Assembly (NCBI GenBank): GCA_963710175.1 | Contig: CAVPZC010000002.1 | Location: 248,001 to 312,000, forward strand | Source of the DNA: Phormidesmis sp963710175 | Lineage (GTDB): Bacteria; Cyanobacteriota; Cyanobacteriia; Phormidesmidales; Phormidesmidaceae | Direction of reading: 5' to 3' | DNA length: 64,000 nt | Shown here: positions 6,561 to 15,631 of the stretch, one piece after another | Layout: each line of letters begins with the position of its first letter | How positions within the stretch are numbered: the stretch's first letter is position 1 | Made by a program: the position numbers and the translations under genes | Notes under the pieces: model-generated | Seen by the model: only the letters and a program-made list of their open reading frames with translations | What the model was told of the DNA's origin: nothing | Database searches by the model: none

Positions 6561-8609
6561 CTACCAAACGCGCCAGGCCTCCCAATCTAGATTAAAGATA
6601 GAGGTATCTGGGAAGGCCGTCGGGTTGCCATTGTCGTTTAGCCTTTGCTGAAGCTGCTCTAGCAGAGGCTCCCGAGAGGGCAAATTGTCTACCAGTTCGT
6701 AAGGCAATACGCCATTATCAAAGGCAAAGTCAACAGTCGTCCCCGCCGCTGCGCCCACAGACCACTCAAAAGAGTGCACCCGATAAGCTGCCGCCGCAAT
6801 ATTGCTAGTAGCAATGGTTTTACCGGCAACCAGCAGATTGTCAATATTCTGCGGAATCATCGCCCGCAAGGGAATTTGCCCAGGGTAAGCCTGGCCGTGA
6901 GCTTTGCGAATATTTTCGCGCTCGGTGTTGCCAGGAGTCTCTGGCGGCGAGAACGTGAGGCAAGGGTGAAAGTCGATGGCGTATTGGGCAATGCCAACCG
7001 CATCGGGGTAAATAGTTGAGCGCGTGCGGCGCATGATGTCAGCGGCGGGTACGTTGTCGTCAATCACCGCTGTCGTATTCAGACCAGCTAACGCTCGCCA
7101 CAGGTCAAGATAGCGCTTTGGCCCTAGTGCCGTTTGGTAGTATTCGTCGCGGAAGTTGGCTCGCGAAATGTCGATTTCATTTACTGCGAAGCCCTGAGGC
7201 TGGCCGTAAGCTGGCCGTCCGATGATCCGTCTGGCCTCTCGAATGTAAGGATGCTTCGACAGGCCGTGAGCGGTGCCCATCGGCGCATCAAAGCCAGCAA
7301 TAAAGCGATGGTTGGGATTGGGCGCTTTGACGCCGGGGCCAAGCTGAGAATCGGTGTCGCCTGCGACTAGCCAGTGGTAGTAGCTGTAGGCGTTTTCCTC
7401 GCCTCTACGCAGCGTCTCTACGCGCAAGCCGCCCAGCCAGCCGCCCGGCGCGAGCTGGCCGGTTTCGGCCAGCTGGGCCGCGCTGAAGATGAGATTGTCC
7501 TGCGCGGTGCCAGGGCGGTAGTCGTTTCCCCACGTCCAGTTCTGCATGGAAATGTCGCCGGGGGCCACGGGAGAAACGCCAAACTGCTTGCCCTCTGGGC
7601 GAGGGTTAGGGGCGGCGATGCGGCGATAGGTGAATACGTAGTCAAAATAGTCGCCGCTGTCGCGAGGGCGCTCGTAGCTAAAGTAAGGCTCGTACTGGGA
7701 GTAGTACACTGGCTCAGGCTGGGGCTGCGCTTCAGCGGTGCGCTCCATGCCAAAGGTGTAGGTGAAGCCCTGAGTGCAGTACGGATCAGCGGTTTCAGTT
7801 GGGGAGGAGGGGTTGAGGGGCGATCGCGCATCTAACCCCAACCGGTAAGGCACCCCCGAAAGCGCAATCACTTCGCCTGTCTCAGTCGCTTCGACCACAT
7901 ACCAATTGGCAGGCCCAGCCGGATCGCTGTCTGCGGGCGGCACAAACTGAATGATTTCTTTAGTAAAGCGCTCTGAATCTTCGTACTGATAGCTGTCGAT
8001 AAAGGTCTCAGAGAGTAGCTCGGTATTAAGTGGCGGGGTGCCGGGAGCGGGGGTGTGTTGAATGGCGATCGCCGCATCGATCATCCGCCCGTCTGCACTC
8101 ATCGCCAGCTCTTTAACCACGGTAGAAGGAAACCACTTGAGCGTGCCTTTCCCCTTACGCGCCGCCTTCTCTAGCTCCTCCATCAAAATTGTATTCGCAT
8201 CGCGCGGCAAAAAGCAGGAGAGGCTCACCCAGCAGCTTCCCGGATTCTGCTCGCCGTAAAAGTCTTCAATCCGGCTGCGCAGTTCTTTGTAGCCTTTAGC
8301 GTAAAACAACAGATCTCGCTGACGCTTGGCTTCATCTAGAGCAGAAGTGCCTTGAGAAGAGATCTGACCGCCTACCCAGTCCGTCAGCTCGGTCATACAA
8401 ACCGTCCGGCCCGCTAGCAGGCTTTCATAGGCCGTCGCCGTCCCCGAAAGACCGCCGCCAACAATCAGCAGCTCACATTCGACGATTTCATCAGGGGCGA
8501 TTGCCGATTGAGCCACAGCCTGCTCAGCGCGGCCCAAGGGTAAAGACAGTACCGCTAGCAGCACACCAAACGCACCCGCAGAGCAGCGACGAATCAGGGA
8601 AGTAGCCAT
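6561..8609 (-). CDS. Exported FAD-dependent oxidoreductase
   Basis: 682 residues from ATG 8609; a TTG five codons upstream is less likely. An N-terminal signal-like segment (RRCSAGAFGVLLAVLSLPL then AEQAVAQS) precedes the dinucleotide-binding motif ELLIVGGGLSGTATAYE (about residues 47-63). The protein is a FAD-dependent oxidoreductase of the large FAD_oxidored group, with C-terminal FAD-contact sequences IPQNIDNLLVAGKTIATSN and YRVHSFEWSVGAAAGT. Substrate unknown. It is flanked by an island on one side and a divergent LpxB-like gene on the other. The long opposite-strand open frames inside it are composition shadows. Confidence 0.85.
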   Translation of the reverse strand: MATSLIRRCSAGAFGVLLAVLSLPLGRAEQAVAQSAIAPDEIVECELLIVGGGLSGTATAYESLLAGRTVCMTELTDWVGGQISSQGTSALDEAKRQRDLLFYAKGYKELRSRIEDFYGEQNPGSCWVSLSCFLPRDANTILMEELEKAARKGKGTLKWFPSTVVKELAMSADGRMIDAAIAIQHTPAPGTPPLNTELLSETFIDSYQYEDSERFTKEIIQFVPPADSDPAGPANWYVVEATETGEVIALSGVPYRLGLDARSPLNPSSPTETADPYCTQGFTYTFGMERTAEAQPQPEPVYYSQYEPYFSYERPRDSGDYFDYVFTYRRIAAPNPRPEGKQFGVSPVAPGDISMQNWTWGNDYRPGTAQDNLIFSAAQLAETGQLAPGGWLGGLRVETLRRGEENAYSYYHWLVAGDTDSQLGPGVKAPNPNHRFIAGFDAPMGTAHGLSKHPYIREARRIIGRPAYGQPQGFAVNEIDISRANFRDEYYQTALGPKRYLDLWRALAGLNTTAVIDDNVPAADIMRRTRSTIYPDAVGIAQYAIDFHPCLTFSPPETPGNTERENIRKAHGQAYPGQIPLRAMIPQNIDNLLVAGKTIATSNIAAAAYRVHSFEWSVGAAAGTTVDFAFDNGVLPYELVDNLPSREPLLEQLQQRLNDNGNPTAFPDTSIFNLDWEAWRVW

Positions 8610-8782
8610 GGGAATTTCATTCAAAGTTCGCCCTTCAAATTAACCCATTCGCTGCCTGCCTTGGCAAGTCACTGTGTATCAGTTGACAAAGCTAGCGCAA
8701 AAATTGGTATCGCCTGAGCGGTGTAGGATAGATTCGACTCATTCTTTTAGCACACCCTTCGCGGCCTGGTGCTCTCTCGCGT

Positions 8783-10000
8783 ATGTCTCAGCGCCTCCTA
8801 TATATCAGCAATGGCCACGGCGAAGATAATCACTCTGCGCATGTGATTCGCACCCTCAGAGCCATTCGCCCCGAGCTAGAGATCGCCGCGCTGCCGGTGG
8901 TGGGTGAAGGCAACGACTACCGCAAGCTCAACGTACCGATCATCGGGCCAACCTACACGCTGCCCTCCGGCGGGTTTACGTTTATGAACCGGCTGCGGCT
9001 GATCAACGATATTCGCGCTGGCCTGCTGACCATGACCTGGAAGCAGTTTCAGGCGATGAAAAAATATGCGGCCCAGATAGACTTTGTCGCAGCGACCGGA
9101 GACGCGGTCGGGCAGGCGTTTGCCTATCTCAGCGGCAAACCGTTTGTGTCTTTTATCTCGCCGCTGTCGGCTACGTATGAAGGCACCCTGAATGTAGATT
9201 TCGTTTTGTGGAATATTCTCAAATCTGACCGGTGTAAGGCGGTGTTTACCCGCGATGCCTACACCGCCGAAGACTTGCGCCAGCAGGGATTGACCAAAAT
9301 ACACTTTGGCGGCATTCCAGCGCTAGATCGGCTGAAGCCAACCGGCCAAGATTTGCAGCTCGCAGACGATGAACAGATGGTGGCTTTGCTGCCTGGTTCG
9401 CGCACGGCGGAAGCGATTAACAATTTGAGGCTGGAGATGCAGCTGGTGCTGGAAGTGGCTCAGCTCCAGCCTCACATTAAGTTTCGAGCGGCGCTAGTGC
9501 CGAGTGTGCTGGCAGAATTGTCCGCCGTTGCCGCAGACTGGGCGCCGGGCTGGCAGATCGAACCGCAGCAGGCAGGCAGGGTGCGGTTGCGCTATGCCGG
9601 CAGCGACGCTTATCCGCCGACGGAGATTCTCTGCTACAGCGATGCCTTTAGCGATATTGTTTACCGGACTAACCTGGTGATTGGCATGGCCGGGCTGGCG
9701 GTGAATCATGCGATGGCCATTGGCAAGCCGATTGTGCAGATTGCGGGCAAGGGGCCACAGTTTACCTATGCCTTTGCCGAAGCGCAGGAGCGGCTGCTCG
9801 GGCTATCGGTGCAGACGATTGGCAAGCAGGCCGCCACACCGGCTATTTTGCAAGCGGCGGCTCGGTGCGTGGTGCGAACAATTGAGGACAGGGCTTATTT
9901 GGAGGCGTGCGCCGAGAATGGACGGCAGCGATTTGGTCCCTTTGGGGCCTCGGCTCGGATTGCCAACTCAATTTTGACCCATCTGGACGAGGCAAAATGA
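8783..10000 (+). CDS. Lipid-A-disaccharide synthase-related protein
   Basis: 405 residues with the GT-B-type architecture of LpxB relatives: N-terminal YISNGHGEDNHSAHVIRTL, a central NVDFVLWNILKSDRCKAVFTRD, and a C-terminal nucleotide-sugar half with LLPGSRTAEAINNL and NLVIGMAGLAVNHAMAIGKP then PIVQIAGKGPQFT. This matches a cyanobacterial and plant conserved family related to, but distinct from, true LpxB. A role in transfer to a lipid acceptor is inference; the substrate is unknown. It starts with ATG, and the ABC exporter gene follows 91 bases downstream on the same strand. Confidence 0.85.
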   Translation: MSQRLLYISNGHGEDNHSAHVIRTLRAIRPELEIAALPVVGEGNDYRKLNVPIIGPTYTLPSGGFTFMNRLRLINDIRAGLLTMTWKQFQAMKKYAAQIDFVAATGDAVGQAFAYLSGKPFVSFISPLSATYEGTLNVDFVLWNILKSDRCKAVFTRDAYTAEDLRQQGLTKIHFGGIPALDRLKPTGQDLQLADDEQMVALLPGSRTAEAINNLRLEMQLVLEVAQLQPHIKFRAALVPSVLAELSAVAADWAPGWQIEPQQAGRVRLRYAGSDAYPPTEILCYSDAFSDIVYRTNLVIGMAGLAVNHAMAIGKPIVQIAGKGPQFTYAFAEAQERLLGLSVQTIGKQAATPAILQAAARCVVRTIEDRAYLEACAENGRQRFGPFGASARIANSILTHLDEAK

Positions 10001-10091
10001 CTAGCCAACGCGGCGCGATCGCACCCTACCCAAACAGCCAACCCTTCAACAACTCTACTGCCATCGATCCTGCTGTCGATTTGAGCCAACC

Positions 10092-11888
10092 GTGAAAAGC
10101 GCTCTTCAATCCAAACAACAGTCTAGCTACCGCTACCTGTGGCCCTTTCTAAACGCGCAGCGGTCCTGGTTTGTGGTCACGTTTGTCTGCGTTATCGGCT
10201 ATGTGATTACGATGCCGATTTTGCCTTATCTGGCCAAGCAAGCCTCTGGGGCCATCAGCAGCGGCAACTTGGGCCAAACCGCCTACTGGCTGAGCTTTGC
10301 CATGGCCGATTTTGTGGTGCAGAGTGCCTTTTTGTACGGACAGCGGGTCGGAGCGGCAAAAGCCTCATTAAACCTGGTGCTGGCTGTCCGCAAGCGCGTA
10401 TACAGCAACCTGCACCGGCTGGGAATTGACTATTTTGCCAAAGCGCAGACAGGAGATCTGTCCTACCGGCTGACAGAAGACACCGACCGCATCGGCGAAG
10501 TCACCTTCAAAATGTCTCAGCAGTTTATCTCCTGCGTTTTGCAAATTGTGGTGCTGGCAGGCTATATCTTTTATCTCAACTGGCAGCTCTCGCTGACGGG
10601 CATTATCGTCGCGCCTGTCGTGGCCGTGCTGATTGGTCTATTTGGTCGGCGGCAGCTGAGCCTGTCGCGCCGCAACCAGACATCTATTGCCGATCTCTCC
10701 TCTTTGCTGACAGAAGTGTTTGGCAGCATTCGAATTGTTCAAGCTTTTGCCGCCCAAGACTATGAGGTGGCTCGCTTTGTAAAACAGGCAACCCTCAATC
10801 GCGATGCCCGGTACCGCAGCGAATATCTCACCTCCCTGCAATATCCGGCAGTGGGATTGCTAGAAGCGCTGAGCGTGATGCTGCTGTTTATGGTGGGGGC
10901 CTGGCAGATTTCGCTGGGCAATTTAGAAGCGGGGGACTTTGTCGCCTTTTTGACCGCGCTGGCGCTGCTGATTGCCCCAATTGATCTGTCCATTCAAAAC
11001 TACAACCTGTATAAGCAAACCGAGGCTTCGGCAGAGCGGGTATTTGAGCTAATGAACTTAAAGCCGACGTTGGCAGAGCGGGCAGATGCGATCGCTCTTC
11101 CCCCCATTACCGGCAAGGTTCACTATCGTCACGTCAGCTTCAGCTACAGTCAAAGCGATGCGGCCTTAGTGGGCAATCTGGCTGATAGCACAGCAGATCG
11201 TGATCTTGTCCTCACCGACTTAAATTTACAGGTCAGGCCCGGTGAAGTGGTCGCGCTCGTTGGCCCCTCGGGAGCCGGAAAAACAACGGTCGTCAATCTG
11301 CTCGCCCGCTTTTACGACCCTCAATCCGGTCAGATATTGGTAGACGGCATTGATGTCAAAACCGTCACTATCGCTAGCCTGCGCCATCAGATTGGCATCG
11401 TGCCGCAAGAGACCACGCTATTTTCAGGCACGGTGGCGCAGAATATTGCCTATGGGCAAACCGAGCTAGACTACGCGGCCATTGAAGCAGCCGCTAGAGT
11501 GGCCAATGCTCACGACTTTATCAGTCAGTTTTCGCAGGGCTACCACACCTGGGTAGGCGAGCGCGGTACCAACTTTTCGGGCGGGCAGCGGCAACGGATA
11601 GCGATCGCCCGTGCCATTCTCCTCAACCCCCGCATTCTCATTCTCGACGAAGCCACCAGCGCCCTAGATCCCGAATCCGAAGCCCTGGTGCAGGAAGCGC
11701 TAGAGCGGGCCATGGAAAACCGCACGGTGTTCATCATCGCGCATCGGCTCAGCACCGTCCGCCAGGCGGATCGCATTCTCTTTTTGGAGAAAGGGACTAT
11801 TTTAGAATCGGGCACGCACCGCGAGCTGCTGGCTCAGGGCGGTCGCTATACCCAGTTTTATACGCAGCAGTTTGATACGCCGGAGTGA
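10092..11888 (+). CDS. ABC transporter, fused permease and ATPase (exporter type)
   Basis: 598 residues, GTG start. The N-terminal six-helix exporter domain (about 20-310) is followed by an ATPase domain with Walker A GPSGAGKTT, Q-loop IVPQETTLF, signature NFSGGQRQR, Walker B ILILDEATSALD and the switch IIAHRLST. This is the MsbA/MDR half-transporter layout, working as a homodimer. Two residue clusters are typical of multidrug or lipid exporters, but nothing identifies the substrate. Being next to the LpxB-like gene on the same strand suggests an envelope lipid role, which is inference. Confidence 0.92.
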   Translation: MKSALQSKQQSSYRYLWPFLNAQRSWFVVTFVCVIGYVITMPILPYLAKQASGAISSGNLGQTAYWLSFAMADFVVQSAFLYGQRVGAAKASLNLVLAVRKRVYSNLHRLGIDYFAKAQTGDLSYRLTEDTDRIGEVTFKMSQQFISCVLQIVVLAGYIFYLNWQLSLTGIIVAPVVAVLIGLFGRRQLSLSRRNQTSIADLSSLLTEVFGSIRIVQAFAAQDYEVARFVKQATLNRDARYRSEYLTSLQYPAVGLLEALSVMLLFMVGAWQISLGNLEAGDFVAFLTALALLIAPIDLSIQNYNLYKQTEASAERVFELMNLKPTLAERADAIALPPITGKVHYRHVSFSYSQSDAALVGNLADSTADRDLVLTDLNLQVRPGEVVALVGPSGAGKTTVVNLLARFYDPQSGQILVDGIDVKTVTIASLRHQIGIVPQETTLFSGTVAQNIAYGQTELDYAAIEAAARVANAHDFISQFSQGYHTWVGERGTNFSGGQRQRIAIARAILLNPRILILDEATSALDPESEALVQEALERAMENRTVFIIAHRLSTVRQADRILFLEKGTILESGTHRELLAQGGRYTQFYTQQFDTPE

Positions 11889-11892
11889 GCGC

Positions 11893-11946
11893 AAAAAAAA
11901 GCCGATATCGCAGTCAGGCCAGAAACCAGCGCTGAGCAATATCGGC
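11893..11946 (-). terminator. Terminator of the MlaE permease gene
   Basis: GCCGATAT (11901-11908) pairs with ATATCGGC (11939-11946). Read on the minus strand the stem is followed by eight T residues. It lies beyond the end of the minus-strand permease gene at 12094 and may also stop transcripts from the converging ABC exporter gene. Confidence 0.75.
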
Positions 11947-12093
11947 TAGAAAGGGTGTGAGGAAGCGAGTTATCACTCCTATAAAAAGATAATGGGCTAT
12001 GCATGTGACTTTTATGTGACAGCCCGATGAAAGAGTTATAACAAAGCTGATTTATCAAGGGCGATAGAGAGAGGGTTCGCCAGTTCAGCAGCT

Positions 12094-12963
12094 TTAGTGC
12101 ATCAGCTTTAAGAGGGCGATGCAGGACACCAGCAAATCTATTGCAAAGAGCGCTACCCAGGCGGTGACCACAGCAGCGGTCGCCGATTGCCCTACACCCC
12201 GACCGTGGCAGGCAGCGGTCAACCCTCGGCTACAGCTAGTGATCGCAATCACCCCGCCAAACAGCGAAGCCTTACTCATAATCAACAGCACATCTGTCAC
12301 ACTCAAGTAGGTGCGTACCCCGTCTAAAAAGCTGCCCATCGAGATATCGTAAACTTGGGTGGTGACCAGTCCTCCCCCAGCAACCCCACAAAACAGCGCC
12401 AGAACGGTCAGTATCGGCAGCATAATCGTACAGGCCAGCACGCGAGGAATTACCAGATAGTCAATCGGGTCGGTGCGCAGCATTTTCAGCGCATCTATCT
12501 GATAGGTAAGCTTCATTGAGGCAATTTCGGCGGCAAAGGCCGAGCCCACCTGACAGGCCAGCACACCAGCCGTTAGCAGCGGGGCCAGCTCGCGGCAGTA
12601 GGCAGCTGCGAATACCCCTCCCAAAGTGCTAATAGCGCCAAATCGAGCCATTTCGCGAGCCGACTGAATCGCAAAGATAATACCCGCACAGACGTTGGTC
12701 AGCACCACCGGAGCCAGACAGCGCGGTCCAGCACACATCAGATGGTCCATAATTTGGCGCTGACCGTACCGGCCCCGAATCAGGCGATGCATCACCTGCC
12801 CGGCCAGCAAAATGGCCATGGCAGAGTGATAGATCGGATTATCGGCCTCAGCAGTACGGCGGCGGGGTTTTGGCAGATGAAAAGAGCGGTGGGGGGGATG
12901 GTCCCATTGCTGAGATAGACGCTGGGATAGGCGCTGAGATAGGGACTGATCAGCTTTAACCAT
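12094..12963 (-). CDS. MlaE-family ABC transporter permease
   Basis: 289 residues. Hallmarks of the MlaE/TrnD permease family are present: RELAPLLTAGVLACQVGSAF, AEIASMKLTYQIDALKML, then DPIDYLVIPRVLACTIMLPI, and a C-terminal cluster of hydrophobic helices ending in ATAAVVTAWVALFAIDLLVS. In the family it pairs with an MlaF-type ATPase and an MCE-domain substrate protein to move phospholipids across the envelope. Neither partner is next to it here, which is usual in cyanobacteria where the genes are scattered. The basic N-terminal tail (LSQRLSQRLSQQW) contains a short repeat and may not be structured. Confidence 0.9.
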   Translation of the reverse strand: MVKADQSLSQRLSQRLSQQWDHPPHRSFHLPKPRRRTAEADNPIYHSAMAILLAGQVMHRLIRGRYGQRQIMDHLMCAGPRCLAPVVLTNVCAGIIFAIQSAREMARFGAISTLGGVFAAAYCRELAPLLTAGVLACQVGSAFAAEIASMKLTYQIDALKMLRTDPIDYLVIPRVLACTIMLPILTVLALFCGVAGGGLVTTQVYDISMGSFLDGVRTYLSVTDVLLIMSKASLFGGVIAITSCSRGLTAACHGRGVGQSATAAVVTAWVALFAIDLLVSCIALLKLMH

Positions 12964-13475
12964 CGGAAGGGACTCTCCTCTCTATAAAATCTGCCAATTG
13001 TCCGTCTGCTCGCCTTTAACGCTGCCACCCTGACTGTCTCAAACGGCTTGTCAATGGTTAGTCCGTTTGAGCCGATCTATTTTAGTGAATCAATGTTACT
13101 TGCTATAGCTTGCCCTGAGCGCTGGTTAAAATCTAGCGGGGCAAAGGCTCCAAAGACCGGGGTAGTCCAATTGTAGGCGGCGCAATCAGGTTGCTGAATA
13201 TCATGCGCGATCGCCTGCCCCCTTTTCAAATAACTGCCGTCATTGTGAATCATCCAAGAATAGCGAAGTACTGGGAGTTTGTCGGGAGGACAGGCCACTT
13301 AGGGACCCTTTCGGTAGGGCCTGGGAAAGGGTTTACAGCAAAGCTTTAACTAAACTCCAGCAGATTTTCTATGCCGATTGGGTTACTTTTTTTGATATTT
13401 ATAGTACACTTGTACCAAGTCAATAGAGACGTTCCTATTTAACCTTCTTTTGCGCCCTGTTTGAGTCTTGGGAAT
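12964..13475. other. Intergenic region with a hairpin, no supported gene
   Basis: This is the upstream region of two divergent genes. ACCCTTTC (13305-13312) pairs with GAAAGGGT (13325-13332), an 8-bp stem without a T run. An open frame on the minus strand (13077-13298) encodes 73 residues but has no recognisable family or ribosome-binding site, so I do not call it a gene. Confidence 0.4.
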
Positions 13476-14525
13476 ATGACAAAAACTAACATAGACCTAC
13501 AGCCCATTCGCGAAAAGCTACAGATGCTCAAGGCTGAGCTACCAGCAGCCGAGGCTCTTTCGTCGCCCTGGTCAGCACCGCGATCTGCGGGGGCTGATTC
13601 ACCGGTGTACCCGCGTCAGTCGGGTAGCGCTAGCACCCAGCCCAGGGTTGCTATAGAAACACTCCAGCAGCGCTCTGGCAGGCTCGGTGGGCGTGAGGCT
13701 AAGCCGACAGCCCAGGTGGATAGTCTGGTTGCCCACGAAATTCAGGCGCTAGAGGTGCGGGCTCATCAAATCAATGTGCGATCGCAGCAGCAAACCGCCG
13801 ACATTATGGCTATGAAGCGTGCCGCTCAGCAGGCCGCCGTTGCGCTCGCACGCCAGGGCATTTACGAACATCCGCAGCTAGCTGCGATCGCCCAGCTTTT
13901 CGAAAATGACCTCTCCGCTGTCGTACCCCACGTAGAGAGAGACGCGCAAGGGCATTTTGTTCTCACCCACGCGCCGGTAGATTTTCAGCGGGCTGAGCAA
14001 GAAGCCATAGATACCGCCGATGCGTTGCGCAACCGTCAGCTAACGCCCGATCTGCTCTTTGACCAGCCAATTGCGCCAAGTCCCCCCGCTCACGGGCGTT
14101 TGGTCGGGGCAGAGGATTCTCCTAGTTTGCGGTCAACCGATGAGGAAGACCCAATTCAGACGCTGATAGCGAATGCCCGTACCTATCTTGACCGGTGGCT
14201 TTGGCAGGGGCGGCGTCGGGGTCACAGAAACGCCACTCGCTCGGGCAACCGCGCAGAGCGTGATCGCGCATCTGGACATTTTTCCTCGGGCCATTTCTCC
14301 TGGTTGGATGGAGCTATTTGGTTTAGCGGCGCGGCGATCGCTCGCATCGTCGTCGAAGCTGCACTTATGAGTCATCCCATTCTGAGAATGCCGCTGCTGA
14401 TAGCCTTGGTCGGCGCAATTGCATTGGCCATCTACCGAGTGGTCTTTGCCAAGTCATCTGACTTCAGCCTGGCTTACCGACTATCCGCTGCCCTGTTGGG
14501 TCTATTTTTAGGCGGTTCGTTCTAA
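13476..14525 (+). CDS. Conserved-looking cyanobacterial membrane protein of unknown function
   Basis: 349 residues from ATG 13476 (MTKTNIDLQPIREKLQMLK). The first 290 residues are soluble with long helices: residues 80-125, QALEVRAHQINVRSQQQTAD, then a helix with AAQQAAVALARQGIYEHPQL. Two hydrophobic segments end the protein (about 280-300, WFSGAAIARIVVEAAL, and 305-345, LLIALVGAIALAIY plus LSAALLGLFLGGSF). I recognise no family. It may form an operon with the two exported-protein genes downstream (gap of about 90 bases). Confidence 0.7.
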   Translation: MTKTNIDLQPIREKLQMLKAELPAAEALSSPWSAPRSAGADSPVYPRQSGSASTQPRVAIETLQQRSGRLGGREAKPTAQVDSLVAHEIQALEVRAHQINVRSQQQTADIMAMKRAAQQAAVALARQGIYEHPQLAAIAQLFENDLSAVVPHVERDAQGHFVLTHAPVDFQRAEQEAIDTADALRNRQLTPDLLFDQPIAPSPPAHGRLVGAEDSPSLRSTDEEDPIQTLIANARTYLDRWLWQGRRRGHRNATRSGNRAERDRASGHFSSGHFSWLDGAIWFSGAAIARIVVEAALMSHPILRMPLLIALVGAIALAIYRVVFAKSSDFSLAYRLSAALLGLFLGGSF

Positions 14526-14615
14526 AGCAGCTCCTGACTGTTTTGTTCATCTACTACGATATCTCTTGCCCTCGCCCATCTCACTCACTCATTTAAACAT
14601 TCGAGAGGCTATCTG

Positions 14616-15047
14616 ATGACAAAATCTATTCCTTCCCGCTATCCTATTAAGCCTCTTTTAGCAGGCGGACTGATGTTCGCCCTGATCGGCATTTTGCTCG
14701 ACATTAACGGTGTCAAAACACTGCTGAGCGACCCGATTGGGCTAGTCAGCTCTCCGGCCCAAAGTAAAGCCATCAAAGGCCTTTCCCAATCTTGCGAAAC
14801 CGAAATTGTTAACAGTGCCCAGCTCTCACGGGAACAGCTGCTAAAGCTGCTAGCCATTCCAGAGCGAGATAGCAAAGAGAAAGTCCGTCAGATTGTTCAA
14901 TCGCCCTATTGCCAGCTCTCTTCACTGAGTGTTCGCGCTGGCGTCAAAGCTGAACGAGAAGCCTATCCTCTTGCCTTCGATCCCGACACCACCCTCGTTA
15001 TCCTCTATGAGAACGATGAATATGCAGGCTATCGCTTCAAGCACTAG
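14616..15047 (+). CDS. Signal-anchored protein of unknown function
   Basis: 143 residues. The N-terminal hydrophobic segment PLLAGGLMFALIGILLDING suggests membrane anchoring or export. The rest (SQSCETEIVNSAQLSREQLLK then LLAIPERDSKEKVRQIVQSPYC) is soluble, with two cysteines about 60 residues apart that could pair outside the membrane. No family recognised. Its 3' end overlaps the start of the lipoprotein gene, so the two are probably translationally coupled. Confidence 0.65.
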   Translation: MTKSIPSRYPIKPLLAGGLMFALIGILLDINGVKTLLSDPIGLVSSPAQSKAIKGLSQSCETEIVNSAQLSREQLLKLLAIPERDSKEKVRQIVQSPYCQLSSLSVRAGVKAEREAYPLAFDPDTTLVILYENDEYAGYRFKH

Positions 15048-15525
15048 CGCCTTTGCCTGGGACTGGCTGCCCTGGCAAAAACTCATACAGTACCTGTCCC
15101 TGCTAGTAATCGCCATTGGCCTGGGTAGCTGCGTAAATCGCTCTGCGCCCGCGCCTAGATCGATTACCTTACAGCAGCAGTGGGCGCTCAATCCGGGGGA
15201 TGAAATCGCTGGCAATTTGGTAGCAGGCAGCCTGGGAGACATTTCTCTCTATTTGAAAAACGCTAAAGTCGCTGCGCCCTTTGATGGCGAATTAGAGATG
15301 AGTGAGCTAGACGACTGCGCGCTTTACTCCACGCCCGAAATCCCAGCCTATCTATTTCGGCTGTGCGGACTTCGCGCCGTGGCCTACGGAGAGATTAAAG
15401 CGGGTGAAACCATCGGTAAAGGAGAATACCTCAGCTTCGCCACGCTCAGGCGCCAGCCCGACGGTACCTGGATTATTGTTGAACCTGCTAAAGGCGTTTT
15501 AGAAAAAGCGCTCGCACCGAGGTAA
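15016..15525 (+). CDS. Lipoprotein of unknown function
   Basis: 169 residues from ATG 15016; ATG 15022 and an upstream in-frame ATG 15007 are alternatives. A basic N-terminus, the hydrophobic stretch LIQYLSLLVIAIG and a lipobox-like LGSC (acylated Cys about residue 36) point to a lipoprotein. The mature part contains CALYSTPEIPAYLFRLCGLR and YGEIKAGETIGKGEYLSFATL. It overlaps the preceding gene by 32 bases, so the pair is likely co-translated. I do not recognise a family. Confidence 0.65.
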   Translation: MNMQAIASSTSAFAWDWLPWQKLIQYLSLLVIAIGLGSCVNRSAPAPRSITLQQQWALNPGDEIAGNLVAGSLGDISLYLKNAKVAAPFDGELEMSELDDCALYSTPEIPAYLFRLCGLRAVAYGEIKAGETIGKGEYLSFATLRRQPDGTWIIVEPAKGVLEKALAPR

Positions 15526-15631
15526 CCCACCCGCTGCAATTTTTATATAGGTCGTTGATGAGCAGTCACCCCTGGTAACTGTTGTTGAATCGCTGTTCTT
15601 TATCCATTGGATTTTTTATCTTTGTAGCACG

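Noticed and set aside
7374..7835. 153-codon plus-strand frame within the FAD oxidoreductase gene
   Set aside because: Opposite-strand shadow of a GC-rich coding sequence; no homologous motif or ribosome-binding site.
13077..13298. 73-codon minus-strand frame in the intergenic region
   Set aside because: No recognisable domain, no ribosome-binding site; could be a fragment but not supported.
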